A stretch of 64,000 nucleotides of DNA from an uncultured Pelagibacteraceae bacterium (lineage in GTDB: Bacteria > Pseudomonadota > Alphaproteobacteria > Pelagibacterales > Pelagibacteraceae): contig CACFSU010000004.1 of assembly GCA_902569055.1 (NCBI GenBank), positions 1 to 64,000 of the forward strand, in the 5' to 3' direction. The notes under the pieces were generated by a model that ran no database searches, was not told the DNA's origin, and worked only from the letters and a program-made list of their open reading frames with translations. This document shows, one piece after another, positions 16,551 to 27,456 of this stretch. The position numbers and the translations under genes were made by a program. How positions within the stretch are numbered: position 1 is the first letter of the stretch; each line of letters opens with the position of its first letter.

Positions 16551-17324
16551 TTAAAAAGAGTGTTTTGCTTTTGGAAATTGTTTATTTAAAACATCAGATC
16601 TATATCTTTTAATTGCACCTTCAATAATTTTATTTAAATCAAGATATTTTTTAACAAACTTAAGTTTAGTCTTACCTAAGCCAAGCAAATCATCAATTAC
16701 TAATACTTGACCATCACAATTAACTGAAGAACCTATGCCAATTGTTGGTATATTTATCATTTCAGTTATTTTTTTTGATAGTTTTGTTTCAACACATTCT
16801 AATACTATTGAAAAAATTCCAGCTGCTTCTAATAATTTGGCATCTTTTATTATTCTATTTCTTTCAGACTGTTTCTTTCCTTTAAAAGTAAATTTTTTAT
16901 CAGTTTGAGGTAAAATACCTAGGTGGCCCATAACAGGAATTTTATTTTTAACTAAACTCTTAACTATAGAAATAATTTTTTTTCCACCTTCTAGTTTAAT
17001 AGCATCACATTTGGTTTTTTTTATTACTAATTTAGCGTTTTTCAAAGCTTCATGAGAGTTACGATACGTATTGTAGGGCATATCAACTACCATCAATGAT
17101 TTCTTAACACCAAGCCTTACACTTTTTGAATGATTAATCATTGTTTTTAAAGTCACTTCTTTAGTAGATTTATAATTATAAAGAACTGAACCTAATGAAT
17201 CTCCAACTAATATTAAATCACAATATCTATCTAAAATAGAAGCAATATTTTTTGAATAAGCAGTTAAGCAAATAATTTTTGATTTATTTTTTTTACTAAG
17301 AATCTTTTTTATTTTTTTATTCAT
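16551..17324 (-). CDS. panB: 3-methyl-2-oxobutanoate hydroxymethyltransferase
   Basis: First committed step of pantothenate synthesis: transfer of a hydroxymethyl group from methylene-tetrahydrofolate to 2-oxoisovalerate. The 257-aa barrel shows ILVGDSLGSVLY with metal-binding Asp, VVDMPYNTY, IKLEGG, GHLGILPQ and the IGIGSSVNCDGQVLVIDDLLG signature. It follows guaA with a one-base gap and probably shares its transcript. No panC is in the window. The protein is strongly Lys-rich, as expected for this genome. Confidence 0.93.
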   Translation of the reverse strand: MNKKIKKILSKKNKSKIICLTAYSKNIASILDRYCDLILVGDSLGSVLYNYKSTKEVTLKTMINHSKSVRLGVKKSLMVVDMPYNTYRNSHEALKNAKLVIKKTKCDAIKLEGGKKIISIVKSLVKNKIPVMGHLGILPQTDKKFTFKGKKQSERNRIIKDAKLLEAAGIFSIVLECVETKLSKKITEMINIPTIGIGSSVNCDGQVLVIDDLLGLGKTKLKFVKKYLDLNKIIEGAIKRYRSDVLNKQFPKAKHSF

Positions 17325-17325
17325 A

Positions 17326-18888
17326 TTATTCTAGCTCAATTGTGCTAGGTGGTTTTGAGGTAATATCATAAACTACTCTATTAATTCCTCTTATACTATT
17401 CACAATTTTATTTGAAATATCTTGAATAAATGATTTTTTAAACTCATAAAAATCTGCAGTCATACCGTCTTCAGAAGTTATGGCTCTTAGTAAACATAAA
17501 TATTCATAAGTTCGATTGTCTCCCATTACACCAACCGTTTTAACAGGAAGTAAGGCGGCATAAGCTTGCCAAATTTTATTATATAAACCATGTTCTTTCA
17601 AAGCTTGAATGAAATAATTATCTGCAGCTTTTAAAATATTTATTTTTTCTTTTGTAATTGATCCTGGCATTCTTATAGCTAATCCAGGTCCAGGAAATGG
17701 ATGACGTGAAATAATATCTCTATTAAGATTCAACTCGAGTCCTAATTTTCTTACTTCATCTTTAAACAAAAATTTAAGTGGTTCTATTAATTCTAATTTC
17801 ATTCTCTTAGGTAATCCACCTACGTTATGATGGGATTTTATTTTTGAAGTTTGGCTGCCTGTTACAGATTTGCTTTCTATTAGATCAGGATAAAGAGTGC
17901 CTTGTGCTAAAAATTTAACATTGTTAATTTTTTTTGCATACCTTTCAAAAATTCTTATAAACAAGTTTCCAATAATTTTTCTTTTCTTTTCAGGATCTGA
18001 AACATTTTTTAATTTCTTTAAAAATTCTTTTTCAGCGTTTACATAAATTAAATTAATCTTTAATCTTTTTTTAAAAGTTTTTATAACTTGGATTTCTTCA
18101 TTTTTTCTAAGTAATCCCGTATTAACAAAAATACAATAAAGTTTTTTTCCTATAGCCTTGTTAAAGAGTTGTGCTACAACACTGCTATCTACTCCTCCAG
18201 AAAGTGCACAAATTACTTTGTCTGATCCAACCTTTTCTCTTATATCTTTTATTAACTGAACTTTTTGATCTTTAGAAGACCAATTTCTTTCAATTTTGCA
18301 TATAAAAAAAATAAAATTACTTATAATTTTTTTTCCATTTTCAGTATGTGTAACTTCAGGGTGAAACTGAACTCCAAAAAAATTTTCTTGTTTATTTTCT
18401 ACTATTGCAAATCTAGAATTTTCAGTCGAAGCAATAATCTTAAAATTTTTTGGTAATTTAGTGACCTGATCTGCATGACTCATCCATACTTGATTCAATT
18501 TTTTTTTATCAAAAAAATTTTTTACTAATAAACTATTTCTTTTTTTAAAAATTTTTGCTAATCCAAATTCTCTGTGTTTTGATTGTTTTACCTTTCCACC
18601 TTTAAATTTAGACAAAATTTGATGTCCAAAACATATTCCTAATATAGGTATTCCAAGATTTAATATTTTGTTATCAAAAGTACTTTTGTTGAGCTGATAC
18701 ACATTTAACGGACCTCCAGAGAGAATTATTCCTTTAATATTGTTATTAATATGAAAACTTTTAATTTTTTTGTGACTTACTAGCTCAGAAAAAACTCCAA
18801 GCTCTCTTATTCTTCTAGCAATTAATTGAGTAAATTGTGAACCAAAATCTATAATTAAGATCTTGTCTAAATTTAAATCAAGACTCAT
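17326..18888 (-). CDS. guaA: GMP synthase (glutamine-hydrolysing)
   Basis: Converts XMP, ATP and glutamine to GMP. The N-terminal class I amidotransferase carries the nucleophile in GICFGHQ (about residue 85) and the His-Glu pair in FHPEV. The PP-loop SGGVDSS starts the ATP-pyrophosphatase domain, and the C-terminal dimerisation domain ends in PPSTIELE, the canonical tail. At 520 aa it is full length. It overlaps the TPR gene upstream and follows guaB in the same direction, so XMP and GMP synthesis are co-transcribed. Confidence 0.96.
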   Translation of the reverse strand: MSLDLNLDKILIIDFGSQFTQLIARRIRELGVFSELVSHKKIKSFHINNNIKGIILSGGPLNVYQLNKSTFDNKILNLGIPILGICFGHQILSKFKGGKVKQSKHREFGLAKIFKKRNSLLVKNFFDKKKLNQVWMSHADQVTKLPKNFKIIASTENSRFAIVENKQENFFGVQFHPEVTHTENGKKIISNFIFFICKIERNWSSKDQKVQLIKDIREKVGSDKVICALSGGVDSSVVAQLFNKAIGKKLYCIFVNTGLLRKNEEIQVIKTFKKRLKINLIYVNAEKEFLKKLKNVSDPEKKRKIIGNLFIRIFERYAKKINNVKFLAQGTLYPDLIESKSVTGSQTSKIKSHHNVGGLPKRMKLELIEPLKFLFKDEVRKLGLELNLNRDIISRHPFPGPGLAIRMPGSITKEKINILKAADNYFIQALKEHGLYNKIWQAYAALLPVKTVGVMGDNRTYEYLCLLRAITSEDGMTADFYEFKKSFIQDISNKIVNSIRGINRVVYDITSKPPSTIELE

Positions 18889-19318
18889 TATTTTTTGGTT
18901 CTAAATTTTCAAGTTCTTTCAAAATCTTTTTGTTTTCATTACATAATTCTTCGCAAACTTTAGTAAATCTTTCTGATAACTCCTTTACTTTTGAATAATT
19001 TGTTTTTTCTAAACCAATTTCCATTAACATTAAAATTGCCTCTTCTTTTGCTGGATCAATTAATAATGTGGCTTCTAAATTTTTCTCTTCACTTATTTGA
19101 TCTTCTTTATTTTTATATATTTTTGCTAAGTATAAATATGAATTTGAGTCTTTTGGATTAAATACTATGCTTCTTTCAAACAAAAATTTAGCTTCATCAT
19201 ATTTTTTTTTTTCAAAGAGCTTAACTCCTTTGCTGAAAAAATCTTCTTTACTAAAAGAAATACTTAAAAAATTCATAAAGAAAATTGTAAAAAAAAATAT
19301 TTTTAATAATTTAAGCAT
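18878..19318 (-). CDS. small exported TPR-repeat protein
   Basis: A 146-aa protein with an N-terminal hydrophobic signal sequence (about 23 residues), followed by two or three tetratricopeptide-like helices ([40 protein letters not shown]). It is a likely periplasmic protein-interaction module. It is wedged between guaB and guaA with overlaps at both ends (TAATG with guaB, 11 bases with guaA), so its position reflects operon packing rather than purine synthesis. The function is unknown. Confidence 0.75.
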   Translation of the reverse strand: MLKLLKIFFFTIFFMNFLSISFSKEDFFSKGVKLFEKKKYDEAKFLFERSIVFNPKDSNSYLYLAKIYKNKEDQISEEKNLEATLLIDPAKEEAILMLMEIGLEKTNYSKVKELSERFTKVCEELCNENKKILKELENLEPKNNES

Positions 19319-20400
19319 TAGTATTTTGAATCACTTTTAACTATGTCTACATTATGTACCATACTTTCATAAAAACCAGCTTTAGTAATTTTTACAAATT
19401 TAGGTTTGTTTCTTAAGTATTTTATCTGCTTAGAGCCTAAATAGCCCATTGAAGATTTTAATCCTCCTATTAATTTATAAATAATATTTCCCACACTCCC
19501 TTTATATTTTGCAAAACCATCTACTCCTTCTGGAACATACTTTGATATATCTTTTTGCTTAAGTTGAAAATATCTATCGGCTGAGCCTTTATTCATTGCT
19601 CCTATAGAACCCATACCTCTAAAGCTTTTAAAAAGTTTTCCATTTTTTTTTATTATTTTTCCTGGTGCTTCTTCAGTACCAGCAAATAAAGATCCTATCA
19701 TCACAGCATCTGCACCTGCTGCAAATGCTTTTGCTAGATCTCCAGAGTATTTAATTCCACCATCTGAAATGATTTTTACATTTTTATTTTTAATACCTTT
19801 TCTAACTGAAAGTATTGCACTTAATTGAGGGACACCTATCCCCGCTACCAATCGAGTAGTACATATTGAGCCTGGCCCAATTCCGACTTTTATAATATCA
19901 ACACCTAATTTTAATAAAAATTTAGCTGCTTCTGGTGTAGCAATATTTCCCGCACATAAAGCAGTTTTTTTATTTTTAATTTTTTTGATAAACTTAACTA
20001 TTTCAGATACTTTTTTAGTATGTCCATGTGCAGTATCTACTACAATTAAATCTACACCTTCTCTTAACACTTCCTTTGCCCTTTGAAGTTCTTTAAAACC
20101 TGCTCCAACTGCAGCACCTACTAATAGTTTTTGTTTTTTAACTTTTTTAATCTCAATTATCTGTTTTTTTATATCTAAATTTCTATGAATAACTCCTATT
20201 CCACCCGTTTTAGCTATTGCAATTGCCATTTTACTTTCCGTTACTGTATCCATGGCTGAAGCAAGAAGAGGAATTTTAAGCTTTAAATTGTTAGTTAATT
20301 TAATACTTGTATCAACTTCTGAGGGTAAAATAGCTGAGTACTTAGGTGCCAAAGTTACGTCATCAAAGGTAAGTGCTTCTTTAATAGGAACCATAATCAT
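19318..20400 (-). CDS. guaB: IMP dehydrogenase lacking the CBS (Bateman) domains
   Basis: NAD-dependent oxidation of IMP to XMP. The catalytic Cys180 is in GPGSICTTR, the phosphate-binding loop is [11 protein letters not shown], and the mobile-flap Arg276-Tyr277 dyad sits in [10 protein letters not shown], a feature of IMP dehydrogenase and not of GMP reductase. The N-terminal [21 protein letters not shown] also fits. At 360 aa it is about 120 residues shorter than usual: the pair of CBS modules normally inserted near residue 80-90 is absent and replaced by a Lys-rich linker. Allosteric control by purine nucleotides is therefore probably missing. It is upstream of guaA. Confidence 0.93.
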   Translation of the reverse strand: MIMVPIKEALTFDDVTLAPKYSAILPSEVDTSIKLTNNLKLKIPLLASAMDTVTESKMAIAIAKTGGIGVIHRNLDIKKQIIEIKKVKKQKLLVGAAVGAGFKELQRAKEVLREGVDLIVVDTAHGHTKKVSEIVKFIKKIKNKKTALCAGNIATPEAAKFLLKLGVDIIKVGIGPGSICTTRLVAGIGVPQLSAILSVRKGIKNKNVKIISDGGIKYSGDLAKAFAAGADAVMIGSLFAGTEEAPGKIIKKNGKLFKSFRGMGSIGAMNKGSADRYFQLKQKDISKYVPEGVDGFAKYKGSVGNIIYKLIGGLKSSMGYLGSKQIKYLRNKPKFVKITKAGFYESMVHNVDIVKSDSKY

Positions 20401-20431
20401 TTATATACGATTCCTTTTAAATTTAAAGAGA

Positions 20432-21043
20432 CTATCTGAGATTTTTACAAATTATAAAACTTTCTTTAGAATCTTTTCGACTAGATTTTGGTTTAAAAAC
20501 CTTAACTTCTTTAAAAATTTTTTTTCCAAGTGCGACAATTTCATTGAATGTGCTGCCCATAAATATTTTTGAAATAAAAAAACCTTTTTTGGAAATCACT
20601 TCTTTTGAAAAAATCATAGCTTCTTTACATAATTCCCCTGTTTGAATTGAGTCTATATCTTTAATACCTGTAGTGTTTACAGCCATGTCTGACATTATTA
20701 TATTAGCTTCTTCATTCAGATAACTTTTAATTTTATTTTTAATATCTTTTTCTGTAAAATCACCTATAATTTGAAAAGTGTTTTTAATTTTCTCCATTTT
20801 TTTTAAATCAATTGAAATTATTTTTCCTTGTTTCACTACTTTAGAGGCATATTGAGACCAACTACCAGGAGCAGATCCAATATCTATTACACAGATGCCA
20901 CTTTTAAAAATTTTAAACTTCTCATCAATTTCAATTAATTTATATGCTGATCTAGCCCTATATCCGTCAACCTTAGATTTTCTTACATAAATATCTTTTC
21001 TTTGCTTGTTAACCCAGTTTTTTGAAATTCTATTTTTTTTCAA
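20432..21043 (-). CDS. rlmE: 23S rRNA (uridine-2'-O-)-methyltransferase
   Basis: FtsJ/RrmJ-family enzyme that methylates the ribosomal A-loop uridine. The 203-aa protein begins with the family-specific SKNWVNKQRKDIYVRKSKVDGYRARSAYKLIEID, continues with the SAM motif VIDIGSAPGSWSQY (about 53-66) and the IMSDMAVNTTGIKDID region carrying the catalytic Asp, and ends with a Lys/Ser-rich KPKSSRKDSKESFIIC, which holds the final catalytic residues. It overlaps the GT8-like gene upstream by four bases. Confidence 0.93.
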   Translation of the reverse strand: MKKNRISKNWVNKQRKDIYVRKSKVDGYRARSAYKLIEIDEKFKIFKSGICVIDIGSAPGSWSQYASKVVKQGKIISIDLKKMEKIKNTFQIIGDFTEKDIKNKIKSYLNEEANIIMSDMAVNTTGIKDIDSIQTGELCKEAMIFSKEVISKKGFFISKIFMGSTFNEIVALGKKIFKEVKVFKPKSSRKDSKESFIICKNLR

Positions 21044-21957
21044 TTATTGCTAAATCTTAGACTTTTATTTATTTTTTTATTTTCTAAATTTTCTATTTCA
21101 ATTTCCACACTTTTATCTGTCCTCATATCTTTACCATTTTTCCAAATTCCTGCGGCTAGATGTATTATGCCTATTTTATAATTAGGTAAATATGGTTCGA
21201 CAAAAGTTTTTTGTTTTTCATCAAATTTTGGAAGTAAATTGCTCGTAATCCAATTACAATTTAAAGGTAAAAATTCTGTTTCTAAACTATCAACATAGAC
21301 TGCCATATTAATTGCCAGCCCTTCTGAACCAAAAATATTTCCAGCTTTTAAAGTTTTTGATAAATTATTTTGCCAAACTTTCCATCCTCTAGAATTTTTC
21401 TCTAAAGAAAAAACTCCAATGTTAATATGTGGAGCAAAGGCTAATTTTCTAGCTTTGTCATACCCAATTTTTGACTTCACTGCATGTTTAAAATTCTGAG
21501 ATTTTATGATTGCTAATTTTCCAAATAGCCAATTAACTTTTGAAGTTATTTTGTATCCTGGACCAATTGTTTGTGTAATACCTAATTTTCCATTTTCACA
21601 AGCTTTAAAATATAATTCTATACTATTCCAATCGTTCACCCAAGCATCACAATCTATCCATAAATATTTGTCATAGTTTGGAAAATATTTCGGTAAAAAA
21701 GCTCTTGAGACCTGACTTTTAAGCCACTCTTTTCCTTTAACTTTGTGATCTGAAACTTCTATATCCCATTCTGCAGATTTAATTTCATCTACTTTAATTA
21801 ATAATTTTTCTTTTTGTTCTTGTGTTATTCCTGCATCTAAAATGCAAATAGCAACTTTTTCACTCTCCTTAAATCTTTTAATAGAATCTATTAACTCTTC
21901 TAATAAAGGAAAATAATTAGCATCTGCTAATGAAACAATTACATTCTTTTTCATCAA
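21040..21957 (-). CDS. GT8-like glycosyltransferase
   Basis: A 305-aa protein with the layout of family 8 transferases: an N-terminal nucleotide-sugar fold beginning NVIVSLADANYFPLLEELIDSI, the metal-binding DCD in DKYLWIDCDAWV, and a downstream NIGVFSLEK acceptor region. The C-terminal IIHLAAG matches the family's conserved His near the end. No membrane segment is apparent. It sits between rlmE and pssA with four-base overlaps at both ends. It could act in lipopolysaccharide or glycolipid modification; donor and acceptor are unknown. Confidence 0.68.
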   Translation of the reverse strand: MMKKNVIVSLADANYFPLLEELIDSIKRFKESEKVAICILDAGITQEQKEKLLIKVDEIKSAEWDIEVSDHKVKGKEWLKSQVSRAFLPKYFPNYDKYLWIDCDAWVNDWNSIELYFKACENGKLGITQTIGPGYKITSKVNWLFGKLAIIKSQNFKHAVKSKIGYDKARKLAFAPHINIGVFSLEKNSRGWKVWQNNLSKTLKAGNIFGSEGLAINMAVYVDSLETEFLPLNCNWITSNLLPKFDEKQKTFVEPYLPNYKIGIIHLAAGIWKNGKDMRTDKSVEIEIENLENKKINKSLRFSNN

Positions 21958-22757
21958 AGTTCGTCTTCAAGATCATCATCTTCTTGAATTTTGTCATTTT
22001 CATGTCGTTTTTTTATATTTTGAAAATGAAAATAACTCATTGGCAATAAAAGCACATAAATAATTATACTAATCGCAATAACATTAAATGTATAAATTAA
22101 CAGTAGACCAAAAAACAAAACTATTCCAAATAACAAAAATATTGTTGTTCTTCTCGGTATAACAATTTTTTTGAAAGAATAGGTTGGAAATTTACTAATT
22201 AATAGAAATGAAGTTATTATAAAGAATATAGGTACAATTATATTATAATTTAATTGAATATAGTCAAATCCACTTAAACTTATAATTAAGGGAGTCAATA
22301 CTAATATACCTCCCGCTGGTGAAGGAACGCCTTCAAAAAAATTATCTCTCCAGGAAGATTCATTATTCGAATTTATATTAAATCTTGCTAATCTTAATGC
22401 TACACAAATTACATATACTAAACACAATAACCAACCAAATCTCTCTAATGTATTAAGTTTCCAGAAATACATAATAAATGCTGGAGCTACTCCAAAGCTA
22501 ATCATATCTGTAAGTGAGTCTAATTCTTTGCCAACTTTAGATGTCCCCTTTATCAATCTTGCTATTCTTCCATCAAGACCATCTATTAAAGCTGCAAAAA
22601 TTATTGCTATAATAGCAAATTCATATCTCCCATCTAATGCAAATCTAATTGAAGTTAATCCAATGCAAACTCCAATTAATGTTAACATATTTGGTAAAAT
22701 CATCCTGGCACTTTTTTTATCAGCTACAATTTTTAAATTATTTTTTTTGTGTTCCAT
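21954..22757 (-). CDS. pssA: CDP-diacylglycerol--serine O-phosphatidyltransferase
   Basis: Membrane enzyme that makes phosphatidylserine from CDP-diacylglycerol and serine. The diagnostic CDP-alcohol phosphotransferase motif is intact: DGLDGRIARLIKGTSKVGKELDSLTD (D-x2-DG-x2-AR-x8-G-x3-D-x3-D). About seven hydrophobic helices follow and the C-terminus is acidic (EDDDLEDEL). It lies one base after psd, so the two steps to phosphatidylethanolamine are encoded together. Confidence 0.94.
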   Translation of the reverse strand: MEHKKNNLKIVADKKSARMILPNMLTLIGVCIGLTSIRFALDGRYEFAIIAIIFAALIDGLDGRIARLIKGTSKVGKELDSLTDMISFGVAPAFIMYFWKLNTLERFGWLLCLVYVICVALRLARFNINSNNESSWRDNFFEGVPSPAGGILVLTPLIISLSGFDYIQLNYNIIVPIFFIITSFLLISKFPTYSFKKIVIPRRTTIFLLFGIVLFFGLLLIYTFNVIAISIIIYVLLLPMSYFHFQNIKKRHENDKIQEDDDLEDEL

Positions 22758-22758
22758 T

Positions 22759-23406
22759 TTATTTTTTAGCTAAAAGTGTTTCTCCTGAAACTGTTATTTG
22801 ACCAACTTTGACTAAAGGCTCATAATTTTCATAGTAAATATCAACTCTACTTCCAAATCTTATCATTCCAATTCTGTCCCCTTGTTTTAATTCCTGATTT
22901 TTATTTGTTTCACAAACTATTCTTCTAGCAACGAGGCCAGCTATTTGAACTAAAATAATTTCATTTCCATGATTATCTTTAATTTTATAATAATTTCTCT
23001 CATTATCTTCACTAGCTTTATCTAGGGAAGCATTCAAAAATTTTCCTGGTTTATATAAAATTTCATCAACTTGACCTGAACATGGAGTTCTATTTACATG
23101 ACAATCAAAAATATTCATGAAAATACTAATTTTCTTAAATTTTTTATTTTCTAACCCAAATTCTTTTGGTCCAATAACTTCTTCAACTTTAACTACTTCT
23201 CCATCAGCTGGACTTACTAGATAATTGTCATCGTTAATAATGACTCTGTTAGGATCTCTAAAAAAATAATAAACCCAAATAGAAAGAACTAAACTGATTA
23301 TTCCTAAAAAGGTACTTAGACTATATAAAACAATTGTTATAATTATGGCTATAACAATAAATTTATATCCCTCTGAGTGTAATTTTGGAAAAATTTTACT
23401 AAACAT
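22759..23406 (-). CDS. psd: phosphatidylserine decarboxylase
   Basis: Pyruvoyl-dependent enzyme making phosphatidylethanolamine. The 215-aa form is the short PSD-A-like type. An N-terminal hydrophobic hairpin anchors it to the membrane, SPADGEVV and FDCHVNR mark the fold, and self-cleavage would occur at Gly185-Ser186 in RFGSRVDIYY to create the pyruvoyl group. It is first in the psd-pssA run and diverges from icd across a 76-base spacer. Confidence 0.94.
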   Translation of the reverse strand: MFSKIFPKLHSEGYKFIVIAIIITIVLYSLSTFLGIISLVLSIWVYYFFRDPNRVIINDDNYLVSPADGEVVKVEEVIGPKEFGLENKKFKKISIFMNIFDCHVNRTPCSGQVDEILYKPGKFLNASLDKASEDNERNYYKIKDNHGNEIILVQIAGLVARRIVCETNKNQELKQGDRIGMIRFGSRVDIYYENYEPLVKVGQITVSGETLLAKK

Positions 23407-23482
23407 ATCTTCTAATTGATAATTTTCGATTAATATGTATATAAAATGCCAAAATTCAATTAATAAGATATACTTTCAATAA

Positions 23483-24697
23483 ATGAGTAAAATCAACGTA
23501 AAAAATCCTATTGTAGAGTTAGACGGTGATGAAATGACCAGAATAATATGGAAATTCATAAAAAATAAATTGATACTTCCATATCTAGATCTCGAAATTA
23601 AATATTACGATTTAGGAATGGAAAGTAGAGATAATACGGATGATCAAATTACAATAGACTCTGCTAAAGCTATTGAAAAAATAGGTGTCGGTATCAAATG
23701 CGCAACCATTACTCCTGATGAAGATAGAGTAAAAGAATTTAATTTAAAGAAAATGTGGAGATCTCCTAATGGAACTATAAGAAATATTATTGGAGGAACA
23801 GTATTTAGAGAACCTATAATTTGTTCTAATATTCCAAAATTAGTTCCTTCTTGGTCAGACCCTGTTGTAATAGGACGACATGCTTTTGGTGATCAATATA
23901 GGGCTACTGATTTTAAAGTTCCTGGCAAAGGTAAAATGGAAATTAAATGGACTTCTGAAGATGGCAAAAATGAAATTAAATATGAAGTGTTTAATTTCAC
24001 AGGTCCTGGCGTAGCGCTATCTATGTATAATTTAGACAAATCAATCGAAGACTTTGCAAGATCTTGTTTTAGTTATGGTCTTATAAAAAAATGGCCGGTT
24101 TATCTATCTACTAAAAATACTATTCTAAAAAAATATGATGGAAGATTTAAAGATATATTTGAAGAAATTTTTAATAAAGAATTTAAAGAAAAATTTAGTA
24201 AAGCTAAGATTACTTATGAACATAGACTTATTGACGACATGGTTGCTTGCGCAATGAAATGGAGTGGAAAATATATATGGGCTTGTAAAAATTATGATGG
24301 AGATGTCCAATCTGATACTATGGCACAAGGTTATGGATCTTTAGGTTTAATGACCAGTACATTGTTAACTCCTGATGGAAAAATAATGGAAGCAGAAGCT
24401 GCCCACGGTACAGTAACCAGACACTATCGAATGCACCAAGAAGGTAAAGAAACATCTACTAATCCAATAGCATCGATATTTGCGTGGACAAGAGGATTGG
24501 CTCACAGAGGTAAATTAGATGAAAACAAGGAACTTATAAAATTTTCTAAAAGTATTGAAAAAGTTTGTATAGAAAGTGTCGAGAGTGGATCGATGACTAA
24601 AGACCTTGCAATATTAATAGGACCATCAAGCAAATATCTAACAACTAACCAGTTTTTAAATGTAATAGATGGAAATTTAAAAAAGAAATTAAATTAA
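23483..24697 (+). CDS. icd: NADP-dependent isocitrate dehydrogenase
   Basis: TCA-cycle oxidation of isocitrate to 2-oxoglutarate. The 404-aa sequence is of the eukaryotic-like homodimeric type common in alphaproteobacteria: [13 protein letters not shown] at the start, [13 protein letters not shown], the substrate-binding [22 protein letters not shown], and [12 protein letters not shown] near the nucleotide site. A TATACT at 23469 lies only eight bases before the ATG, which could give a near-leaderless transcript, but no good -35 is present. Its 3' end overlaps that of alaS by nine bases. Confidence 0.95.
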   Translation: MSKINVKNPIVELDGDEMTRIIWKFIKNKLILPYLDLEIKYYDLGMESRDNTDDQITIDSAKAIEKIGVGIKCATITPDEDRVKEFNLKKMWRSPNGTIRNIIGGTVFREPIICSNIPKLVPSWSDPVVIGRHAFGDQYRATDFKVPGKGKMEIKWTSEDGKNEIKYEVFNFTGPGVALSMYNLDKSIEDFARSCFSYGLIKKWPVYLSTKNTILKKYDGRFKDIFEEIFNKEFKEKFSKAKITYEHRLIDDMVACAMKWSGKYIWACKNYDGDVQSDTMAQGYGSLGLMTSTLLTPDGKIMEAEAAHGTVTRHYRMHQEGKETSTNPIASIFAWTRGLAHRGKLDENKELIKFSKSIEKVCIESVESGSMTKDLAILIGPSSKYLTTNQFLNVIDGNLKKKLN

Positions 24698-27355
24698 AGA
24701 CTTAATTTTTTCAAAAGCTTCATTAATTTTATTCTGGTCTTGACCTCCAGCCTGAGCAAAATCTTTTCTTCCACCTCCTCCCTTACCACCAATAGTTTCT
24801 GACCCTATTTTAGCAAATTTGACAGCATCATATTTATCAATTAAATTTTCAGTAATACCAACTGCAAGTCCAACTTTACCTTCACCACTTGCAAAAACGA
24901 TCACAATTCCATTTCCCAATTCTTTTTTTCCATTATCAACAAGTTTTCTAAGATCTTTGGGTGGTAAATCTTTTACCTTTTGAAATCTAACTTTTATATT
25001 ATTAATTTTTTGATCATTAATAATATTTTTTGTTTTATCTTTAAGGACTGAATTCACATTCACTTGTTCAAGTTGTTTTGTTAGATCTTTAATAAGTTCC
25101 TTGAGATCTTTGTTTTGAATATTTGGTTTGCCACCTAATTTAATAATCTGAAAAGAAAGCTCCTTTATAGTCTCCTCATCTTTTTGCATCGATAAATTTG
25201 AGAGCTTTTCTTTATTTTTTATGTAATCTTCTAATTGTTTATCTCTTAAAGCCTCAACTCTTCTTACTCCTGCAGCAATCGATGATTGGCTTACAGTTTT
25301 AAATTTTCCTATATCGCCAGTATTTTTAACGTGTGTGCCTCCACATAATTCTGTTGAAAAATAAGCTTCTTTTTCTTTACCCATTGAAACTACTCGAACT
25401 TCTTCTCCGTATTTTTCTCCAAAAAAAGCCAGTGCTCCTTTTTCTATTGCTGCTTTTGGTGTCATAATTCTTGTAGTAACCTCAGAGCTATTTTTAACAT
25501 AATCGTTTACTAATTTATCAATTTTATCTAACTCTTCATTTGTTATTGGTTTCATATGGCTAAAATCGAACCTTAGGCGGTCAGGTGCAACAAGTGAACC
25601 TTTTTGCATCACATGCTTTCCAAGTATCCGCCTTAGAGACTCGTGTAATAAATGTGTAGCAGAATGATAAGCTTTTAGATTTTCTCTTCTCTTTACATCA
25701 ATTTTCATTTCTACTGCATCGCCTACTTTTATTGCACCAGTCTTCAATGATCCATAATGAACAAATAAATCACCAAGTTTTTTTTGAGTGTCTTCAACTT
25801 CAAAAACTGAATTTCTAGAAATTATTGTACCTTTATCTCCAAGCTGTCCTCCTGACTCACCATAAAAAGGGGTTTGATTTATTATAATCATTCCCTCTTC
25901 TCCACTAGATAAATCTTTAACTTCTTTATTACCTTTAATTAAATTAAGAACAACTCCCTCAGATTGATTTGACTCGTAGCCTAAAAATTCTGTAGGTCCA
26001 ATTTTATCTTTAATAGAAAACCAAATTGCTTCCTCAGAACTATCGCCTGAACCTTTCCAATTTTTTTTCGCAAGTTCTTTACTTCTTTTCATTAACTCAT
26101 CAAATTTTTTATGATCAACCTTTAATGATTTACCCTTTAAAATATCTTCTGTTAGATCTAATGGAAAACCATAAGTATCATAAAGTTTAAATGCAGCTTC
26201 ACCAGGTAAAACTTTATCGATTTTTAAAATTTCATCATTTAAGATTTTTATTCCCCTATCGAGTAAAACTAAAAATTTTTCCTCTTCCATTTTTAAAGTT
26301 TCTTTTACTAAAGACTCTGATCTTTCAAGCTCAGGATAATTTCCTGACATTTCTTTTTTTAAAGACTCAAAAATTTTATAAAAGATTGGTTCCTTTGATC
26401 CTAATAGATGAGAATGTCTCATCCCTCTTCTCATTATTCTTCTTAAGACATATCCTCTTCCTTCATTTGACGGTAGAACACCTTCTGCTAGAAGAAATGA
26501 GCTAGCTCTTAAATGATCTGCAATAACTCTAAAACTTGAAATATTTTTATCTACTTGATTAACTTTCGTTACATCTGAGATAGAATCTATCAATTTTTTG
26601 AAATGATCAGTTTGATAATTATCATGAGTCCCTTGTAATAAAGCGGCTATTCTCTCCAAACCCATTCCAGTATCTACAGATGGCTTTGGAAGATCTATCC
26701 TTTTGTTTTTTGAAATTTGCTCATATTGCATAAAAACTAAATTCCAAATTTCAATAAACCTGTCCCCGTCTTGATCTTTAGTCCCAGGTAAACCACCCTT
26801 TAAATGATCACCATGATCATAAAATATTTCTGAGCAAGGACCGCATGGTCCTGTTTCGCCCATTGACCAAAAATTATCTAAAGTAGAAATTTTTATTATT
26901 TTATCATCACTAAAACCCGCTATTTTCTTCCAAAAATTGAAAGCTTCCTCATCTTCGTTAAAAACAGTTACATAAAGTCTATTTTTATCTAAACCAAAGT
27001 CCTTTGTAATTAAGTTCCATGCAAGCTCTATACCTCTTTCTTTAAAATAATCTCCAAAAGAAAAATTTCCTAACATTTCAAAAAATGTGTGATGTCTAGG
27101 CGTATACCCTACATTTTCTAAATCATTATGTTTTCCTCCAGCTCTTACACATTTTTGTGAAGTGGTTGCTCTTTTATAATCTCTTTTTTCTAAACCTGTG
27201 AATACATTTTTGAATTGAACCATTCCTGAATTAGCAAACATCAGAGTTGGATCATTATTTGGAACTAAATTACTAGAATCAACAATTTTATGATCATTTT
27301 TCTCAAAATATTTTAAGAATGTTTCTCTTATTTGATTTAATGATTTCTGAGCCAT
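24689..27355 (-). CDS. alaS: alanyl-tRNA synthetase
   Basis: Charges tRNA-Ala. The full-length 888-aa protein shows the class II catalytic domain starting [41 protein letters not shown], the tRNA-binding domain, the editing domain with zinc ligands [10 protein letters not shown] and [10 protein letters not shown], and a C-terminal [13 protein letters not shown] segment in the C-Ala domain. It is transcribed in the same direction as recA and lies about 100 bases downstream of it, beyond the recA terminator, so it likely has its own promoter. Confidence 0.97.
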   Translation of the reverse strand: MAQKSLNQIRETFLKYFEKNDHKIVDSSNLVPNNDPTLMFANSGMVQFKNVFTGLEKRDYKRATTSQKCVRAGGKHNDLENVGYTPRHHTFFEMLGNFSFGDYFKERGIELAWNLITKDFGLDKNRLYVTVFNEDEEAFNFWKKIAGFSDDKIIKISTLDNFWSMGETGPCGPCSEIFYDHGDHLKGGLPGTKDQDGDRFIEIWNLVFMQYEQISKNKRIDLPKPSVDTGMGLERIAALLQGTHDNYQTDHFKKLIDSISDVTKVNQVDKNISSFRVIADHLRASSFLLAEGVLPSNEGRGYVLRRIMRRGMRHSHLLGSKEPIFYKIFESLKKEMSGNYPELERSESLVKETLKMEEEKFLVLLDRGIKILNDEILKIDKVLPGEAAFKLYDTYGFPLDLTEDILKGKSLKVDHKKFDELMKRSKELAKKNWKGSGDSSEEAIWFSIKDKIGPTEFLGYESNQSEGVVLNLIKGNKEVKDLSSGEEGMIIINQTPFYGESGGQLGDKGTIISRNSVFEVEDTQKKLGDLFVHYGSLKTGAIKVGDAVEMKIDVKRRENLKAYHSATHLLHESLRRILGKHVMQKGSLVAPDRLRFDFSHMKPITNEELDKIDKLVNDYVKNSSEVTTRIMTPKAAIEKGALAFFGEKYGEEVRVVSMGKEKEAYFSTELCGGTHVKNTGDIGKFKTVSQSSIAAGVRRVEALRDKQLEDYIKNKEKLSNLSMQKDEETIKELSFQIIKLGGKPNIQNKDLKELIKDLTKQLEQVNVNSVLKDKTKNIINDQKINNIKVRFQKVKDLPPKDLRKLVDNGKKELGNGIVIVFASGEGKVGLAVGITENLIDKYDAVKFAKIGSETIGGKGGGGRKDFAQAGGQDQNKINEAFEKIKSLI

Positions 27356-27405
27356 GTTTTTAAAATACAGTTTTTTTATTCGATGTCTAGATAGCGATAA
27401 TGGGG

Positions 27406-27432
27406 AAAAGGCGCTTATATTAAGCGCCTTTT
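27406..27432 (-). terminator. intrinsic terminator of recA
   Basis: AAAAGGCGCTTA and TAAGCGCCTTTT form a perfect 12-bp stem with a 3-nt loop, about 25 bases after the recA stop. The T-run is only the four Ts contributed by the stem, and the symmetry would allow function on either strand. Confidence 0.8.
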
Positions 27433-27456
27433 ATAATTTAAAGATGACCTTTAATT

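Noticed and set aside
19318-20400. GMP reductase instead of IMP dehydrogenase
   Set aside because: The short length fits GMP reductase, but the GSADRYFQ flap, the [13 protein letters not shown] and [11 protein letters not shown] segments and the guaA linkage indicate IMP dehydrogenase.
23469-23483. Leaderless promoter for icd (TATACT eight bases before ATG)
   Set aside because: No acceptable -35 hexamer at 16-18 bases, and TATACT-like strings are frequent in such A+T-rich DNA.
26191-26505. 104-aa plus-strand ORF inside alaS
   Set aside because: Antisense shadow of a conserved synthetase region with no ribosome site or known motif.
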